A stretch of DNA of 64,000 nucleotides, from the NCBI GenBank assembly GCA_044226035.1, contig JBGAHT010000004.1:9523-73522 (forward strand). Direction: 5' to 3'. The position numbers and the translations under genes were made by a program. The stretch is from Pseudoluteimonas sp044226035. Lineage in GTDB: Bacteria; Pseudomonadota; Gammaproteobacteria; Xanthomonadales; Xanthomonadaceae. Position 1 is the stretch's first letter; each line of letters begins with the position of its first letter. The notes beneath the pieces are model-generated. The model did no database searches, was not told the DNA's origin, and was given only the letters and a program-made list of their open reading frames with translations. Below, piece by piece: positions 62,537 through 64,000 of this stretch.

Positions 62537-63529
62537 ATGCCCGCCGAACGCGCGCCCGCCGATTTCGACTTCGCCGCCAGCGGTCGCCGCGTGCTCGCCA
62601 CCGAGGTGCAGGGGCTGGAGGCGATCGCCGCCCGCATCGACGGTGCGTTCAGCGCGGCCTGCCGCCTGCTGCTGGCCTGCCGCGGCCGGGTGGTGTGCAC
62701 CGGCATGGGCAAGTCCGGGCATATCGCGCGCAAGATCGCGGCGACGCTGGCCTCGACCGGCACGCCCGCGTTCCACGTGCACCCGGGCGAAGCCGGGCAC
62801 GGCGACCTGGGCATGGTCACCGACGCCGACGTGGTGCTGGCCCTGTCCAACTCCGGCGAGACCGACGAACTGCTCACCCTGCTGCCGGTGCTCAAGCGCC
62901 AGGGCAACGCGCTGGTCGCGATGACCGGCCGCCCGGATTCGACCCTGGCCCGCGAGGCCGACGTCCACCTCGATGTCGGCGTGCCGGCCGAAGCCTGCCC
63001 GCTCGACCTCGCGCCCACCGCCAGCACCACCGCCGCGCTCGCGCTCGGCGACGCGCTCGCGGTCGCGCTGCTCGAGGCGCGCGGCTTCACCGCCGACGAC
63101 TTCGCGCGTTCGCACCCGGCCGGCGCGCTCGGCCGCCGCCTGCTGCTGCACATCACCGACGTCATGCACGCCGGCGACGAGGTGCCGCGCGTGCGCGAGA
63201 GCGCGACCCTGAGCGAGGCACTGGTGGAAATGAGCCGCAAGCGCCTGGGCATGACCGCCGTGGTCGACGCCGATGGCCGCCTGCTCGGCCTGTACACCGA
63301 CGGCGACCTGCGCCGCACCCTGGACGATGCCGCGGTCGACCTGCGCACGACGCCCATTTCGATGGTGATGACGCGCGCGCCCAAGACCATCGGCGCCGAA
63401 GCGCTCGCGGTCGAGGCCGCGCAATCGATGGAAGCGCACAAGATCAACGCGCTGCTGGTGATCGACGGCGAACGCCGGGTCGTCGGCGCGCTCAACATCC
63501 ACGACCTGCTGCGCGCGCGGGTGGTGTGA
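62537..63529 (+). CDS. kdsD: D-arabinose-5-phosphate isomerase
   Basis: 330 residues. An N-terminal SIS domain (VCTGMGKSGHIARKIAATLA, HPGEAGHGDLG, LALSNSGETDELL) and two C-terminal CBS domains (from ITDVMHAGDEVPRV). Isomerises ribulose-5-P to arabinose-5-P for Kdo synthesis. Its stop shares one base with the kdsC start. Both genes normally precede the lpt genes for LPS transport, which would lie right of the window. Confidence 0.94.
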   Translation: MPAERAPADFDFAASGRRVLATEVQGLEAIAARIDGAFSAACRLLLACRGRVVCTGMGKSGHIARKIAATLASTGTPAFHVHPGEAGHGDLGMVTDADVVLALSNSGETDELLTLLPVLKRQGNALVAMTGRPDSTLAREADVHLDVGVPAEACPLDLAPTASTTAALALGDALAVALLEARGFTADDFARSHPAGALGRRLLLHITDVMHAGDEVPRVRESATLSEALVEMSRKRLGMTAVVDADGRLLGLYTDGDLRRTLDDAAVDLRTTPISMVMTRAPKTIGAEALAVEAAQSMEAHKINALLVIDGERRVVGALNIHDLLRARVV

Positions 63530-64000
63530 TGGCGAACGGCCCCTACCCCGCCGACGTGCTCGAACGCGCCGCGCGCATCCGCGTGATCGGCTTCGACGTC
63601 GACGGCACGCTCACCGACGGCCGCCTGCTGTACGCCGACGACGGCGAGGAATCCAAGTCGTTCCACGTGCAGGACGGGCTCGGCATCGTGCTGCTGCGCC
63701 ACGCCGGCATCGAGGTCGCGCTGGTCACCGCGCGCGTGAGCGCGGTGGTCGAACGCCGCGGCCGCGAACTCGGCATCGCCCGCGTGCACACGCATACGCG
63801 CGAGAAACTCGCCTGCATGCGCGGCATCGCCGAAGAGATGGGGATCGGCATGGACCAGGTCGCGTTCATGGGCGACGACCTGCCCGACCTCGCCACGCTG
63901 CGCGGCGCGGGCCTGGCGATCGTGCCGGCGAACGCCCACGACTGGGTGAAGCCGGCGGCGCACTGGACCACGCCGCGCGCCGGCGGCGCCGGCGCCGCGC
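63529..64000 (+). CDS. kdsC: Kdo-8-phosphate phosphatase, N-terminal 157 residues (cut by the right edge)
   Basis: HAD-superfamily phosphatase of the short, cap-less KdsC type: nucleophile Asp23 and Asp25 in GFDVDGTLTDG, FHVQDGLGIVLLRHAGIEVA, TARVSAVVERRGRELGI and the second acidic pair in FMGDDLPDLATLR. Removes the phosphate from Kdo-8-P. TGATG coupling to kdsD. Only the last few residues are missing. Confidence 0.93.
   Translation, partial: MANGPYPADVLERAARIRVIGFDVDGTLTDGRLLYADDGEESKSFHVQDGLGIVLLRHAGIEVALVTARVSAVVERRGRELGIARVHTHTREKLACMRGIAEEMGIGMDQVAFMGDDLPDLATLRGAGLAIVPANAHDWVKPAAHWTTPRAGGAGAA

Overview
The window is a GC-rich, gene-dense chromosomal stretch from a gammaproteobacterium that is most likely a member of the Xanthomonadales (Lysobacter, Luteimonas or Pseudoxanthomonas type). 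The pointers are a fused aspartokinase/diaminopimelate decarboxylase, the MurD2-MurL route to D-glutamate in peptidoglycan, a XanB-type bifunctional mannose enzyme, an rfbBACD cassette, and the pairing of purM and purN with DUF2066, PerM, Hda and DUF3108 genes. I see no rRNA, tRNA, CRISPR array, prophage or classical insertion sequence. The window looks like core genome sprinkled with many short palindromic repeats.

Layout. 1-7.3 kb: peptide use, with an OPT transporter (cut by the window edge), a POT-family symporter and two tandem exported S9 peptidases. 7.4-10.8 kb: rfbBACD for dTDP-L-rhamnose. 10.9-14.7 kb: ssb, polyprenyl diphosphate synthase, an MHS-type transporter and a dienelactone hydrolase. 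14.8-20.3 kb: lysC-lysA fusion, murL and murD2 in one minus-strand operon. 20.3-22.1 kb: tandem PhzF paralogues. 22.3-28.5 kb: glycine-zipper protein, EF-G-like GTPase, HU-like protein and a lipoprotein cluster. 28.5-34.9 kb: DUF5916 outer-membrane protein, SET-domain protein, a 55-residue-repeat protein and OmpR/EnvZ. 35.0-41.2 kb: a complete Suf operon (Rrf2 regulator, sufB, C, D, S, then a GNAT and a Rieske protein). 41.2-41.87 kb: a repeat-filled gap. 41.9-45.6 kb: iron uptake (TonB receptor, PiuC-type dioxygenase, PepSY protein) behind a Fur-box-like palindrome. 45.6-49.3 kb: HutD, HicAB, ComEA-like protein, M20 peptidase and a GlsB-like protein. 49.5-52.8 kb: manC/xanB, then the divergent amgK-murU pair for MurNAc recycling. 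53-53.4 kb: a small GIY-YIG nuclease enclosed by inverted repeat arms. 53.4-60.7 kb: hda, perM and DUF2066 on one strand and purM to purN plus two DUF3108 proteins on the other. 60.9-64 kb: ibaG-murA diverging from kdsD-kdsC.

Functionally the window is heavy in cell-envelope synthesis: peptidoglycan precursors (murA, murD2, murL, DAP/lysine enzyme), MurNAc recycling (amgK, murU), Kdo (kdsD, kdsC), rhamnose and GDP-mannose. Iron and Fe-S handling forms a second theme (Suf, Fur-type receptor locus, ibaG).

The most unusual signal is repeats. At least six families of short palindromic or tandem repeats are present. Some are embedded in frame in murL, murU and probably murD2, and supply the C-termini of ibaG and the GIY-YIG gene. 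The GIY-YIG gene lies between the two arms of the same inverted repeat that also occurs as 80-92 bp gene-less hairpins elsewhere in the window, which suggests a nuclease-linked mobile palindrome. No database search could be run, so novelty is not established.
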